Shown: positions 62,101 through 64,000 of the stretch, one piece after another | Layout: every line of letters begins with the position of its first letter | Numbering within the stretch: position 1 is the stretch's first letter | NCBI GenBank assembly: GCA_024734555.1 | Contig: JANPWX010000246.1 | Location: forward strand, 2,492,256 to 2,556,255 | Length of the DNA stretch: 64,000 nucleotides | DNA from: Trochalopteron elliotii | Taxonomy: Eukaryota > Chordata > Aves > Passeriformes > Leiothrichidae | Direction: 5' to 3' | Position numbers and translations under genes: made by a program | The notes under the pieces: generated by a model | What the model saw: the letters and a program-made list of their open reading frames with translations, nothing else | What the model was told of the DNA's origin: nothing | Databases searched by the model: none

Positions 62101-63900
62101 ATTTGTTCCACAAGACAGTGACTGTGGATCATTGCCTGGGAGAGCAATTTCCCAGTACATGGTGTGAATCAATGCATGACAACGTGTATGCAACAAATGT
62201 CAAGGAACTGGGGGTTGAACAACAATACATAAATCATATAAATAGACATTTTTACTCTAGGTAGTGCATATTGATTATTTCCAAGAAAATGTATTCTAAA
62301 AGCTTTTCTTTATAAACATGGAAATGATTTCTTAGAAATGGTCCTGCTGAGTTATCAGATCCATTCAAAACAAATGAAACCCAAACATTTCCAAAAGTAA
62401 ATAACGTGTGAAAATGTGGTTAAGTAACCTTACGAAAGCAATTACAATTACTTAAAAGTAATAAAATAATTAATTTAAGGGCATCTTAAATTTCTAAAAT
62501 GGCCACATGATGACCAAGTGAATTATTCTTACCAGATTAAAGAAGAGGTGGAAGCAGGGCTATGGATAATTTTTGGTAACATCAGCCAGGGTAGTCTTCA
62601 GCCATGAAGATTTTTTTCCTACATTATTATTAGATGCTGCTACTACCTGTTCATGCAGGTCTCAGCAAAGTGATTTGAACAGACTTTTACTAAGGGAAAA
62701 ACACCTTAATTCTGAATTAAAAGAAATCACAAAAATCACTTAATATTAACAGCCTCAATTCTGACTCAAAATTGCAGCTTTTAGTTATATTATTTTAAGC
62801 CTCTCTTTCCACGTCAGAGTACATGCTTTTATTCAATAGGAAATGTTGCTGGGTCTTATGTGTGTCAACAACTAATAACATTACTTATGTAAGTTATTTA
62901 CATATTGGGTACTTCTGGAACCTAATGGTTTATATATCAGTTGATGGAATAATGTAAAAATAATGAAGTTTTTGAGAAATATATTGTTATATACATACCT
63001 GACTAAATTAATATATAAAAATACACATACCCATATAAATTCACCTGAATTTGATTAATATATACTAATTACTTTTACATTAGTACATTAGTACATGTTA
63101 CAGTCTAGGATATATGCAGAAAAACACAGAATTTCTCACTTATATAGGTGTTTTCATTCCATTTTATATTTTGTTCTCTGAATAACGTTGCATTTGAGTT
63201 CACATGTCAAAACTGCTGCTGAGAATAGCATATCTTTTTATGCAGACCTTGGTCTTCCCTACAGCAAGAAGCAGTGAAGTTAATTTATAGAACTTTCCTG
63301 TGGGGGATATACATATATCAGTCTACAATTTAATATTCACAAGTTAACATTAATTTGTTTTAGGAAGGAGATAAGCTATGTCAACACAAGTTCCAGTGTT
63401 AGTAGAACAGGCATATTGTACAAAGCTGTACTAGTATAATACTTCAAACTAAGAAACAAAAGTAAAGAAGAAAAAATCCATGCCATTAAACGTAGTTGTT
63501 GTGCCAGTGCATTCGGTGATGAACACCTCTTTGTCCTATCAATTGCTGAAATAAGTAAAATTCTCAGGTGAATAATGTCATGGCAAAAGTAGTAATAGCT
63601 TGTGCACTGAAGGAGATAACTGATAATTAAACACCTAGGATGAGGCTGTTTGTCTGGAGAGCTAAGGATGCCAGGGTAGGAAAGCCACAAGAGAGCTATA
63701 AAGGCAATGAGTAAAACACTATCTGTTAGCTGAGGTGATGAGGTCTTTTGTGCAACGTCGGGGATCACCGGAAAAAGAGAGGGATATGGGTGCAATTTGA
63801 ACAGCGACATGACCCAGGGTGTCAGTGGTAGAAAGAGAGGATGGAAGCAATGTAGTTTCTCTGAGTTTCTACAAAATAAAAAGTGAGAATGAAGCGAAGG
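56154..63900. other. Intergenic sequence, right part
   Basis: About 7.7 kb with no supported gene. It contains very AT-rich stretches (for example 62,930-63,080). The three longest ORFs (57943-58410 plus, 61779-62264 plus, 63376-63918 minus) show no recognisable domain and are treated as chance. Confidence 0.6.
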
Positions 63901-63909
63901 AAGAGAAGG

Positions 63910-64000
63910 GTGAGGCAAGGGTCCCCTCGCGGGGAGCGCGGCGGGCTGGCAGGCTGCGGGGGGTGACAGGACAGAGCAGTCCCGCTCTGGCGGCCGGCGA
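63910..64000 (+). promoter_or_regulatory. Edge of a CpG island, probable CNOT4 promoter
   Basis: Base composition switches abruptly to GC- and CpG-rich (cccctcgcggggagcgcgg, cggcggccggcga) in the last 90 bp. In vertebrates CNOT4, an E3 ligase associated with the CCR4-NOT complex, is the divergent neighbour of NUP205. This would make it the start of that gene's promoter, transcribed to the right. No CNOT4 coding sequence is in the window, so the assignment is by synteny only. Confidence 0.45.

Noticed and set aside
61779..62264. 161-codon plus-strand ORF in the intergenic region
   Set aside because: No similarity to any family I know; isolated and probably random.
63376..63918. 180-codon minus-strand ORF beside the right CpG island
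   Set aside because: Leucine- and serine-rich translation without family features. A gene starting in the island would be expected to run the other way by synteny. Possible but unsupported.
1..64000. Prokaryotic-type systems (CRISPR arrays, operons, phage or defence islands) and tRNA genes
   Set aside because: The window is intron-rich vertebrate DNA. I saw no regularly spaced repeats, Shine-Dalgarno-led gene clusters or tRNA B-box signals.

Overview
This is a vertebrate nuclear window, almost certainly from a bird and probably a songbird. The signs are CR1 LINE 3' ends, ERV LTRs of types familiar from passerine genomes, compact introns, and assembly gaps (runs of N) sitting inside GC-rich promoter islands. 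There are no operons or prokaryotic features. The layout matches the order known from human 7q33: STMP1, then NUP205, then CNOT4.

One gene dominates. NUP205, a scaffold nucleoporin of the nuclear-pore inner ring, lies on the minus strand from its promoter island at about 47.6-48.4 kb to its polyadenylation signal at about 2.49 kb. I traced 42 coding exons (2-43) by reading the minus strand. Every junction is GT-AG and all phases chain without a break. The readable exons hold 6,017 nt of coding sequence. If exon 1 supplies 28 nt, as in mammals, the protein is about 2,014 residues, against 2,012 in human. Exon 1 with the ATG is not visible and most likely lies in the 282-nt gap at 47,864-48,145. 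Intron 40 carries minor-spliceosome (U12-type) signals.

Left edge (1-2.46 kb): a second CpG island (about 0.94-1.65 kb, with a 69-nt gap) starts about 0.8 kb beyond the NUP205 poly(A) site. By synteny it should be the promoter and first exon of STMP1, running leftward out of the window, but no STMP1 coding sequence is readable. Right edge (63.9-64 kb): the start of a third GC-rich island, by synteny the CNOT4 promoter running rightward. Between the NUP205 promoter and that island lie about 15 kb with no gene I can support.

Mobile DNA: three solo LTRs (17.7-18.3 kb in intron 26, 11.5-11.9 kb in intron 32, and 48.5-49.2 kb just upstream of the NUP205 promoter) and three CR1 fragments (introns 1, 21 and 30), plus homopolymer and low-complexity tracts. 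The most notable points are the U12-type intron, an LTR whose end lies 27 bp from the exon 27 acceptor and may supply its branch point, and an LTR about 110 bp upstream of a predicted ZNF143 site in the NUP205 promoter.
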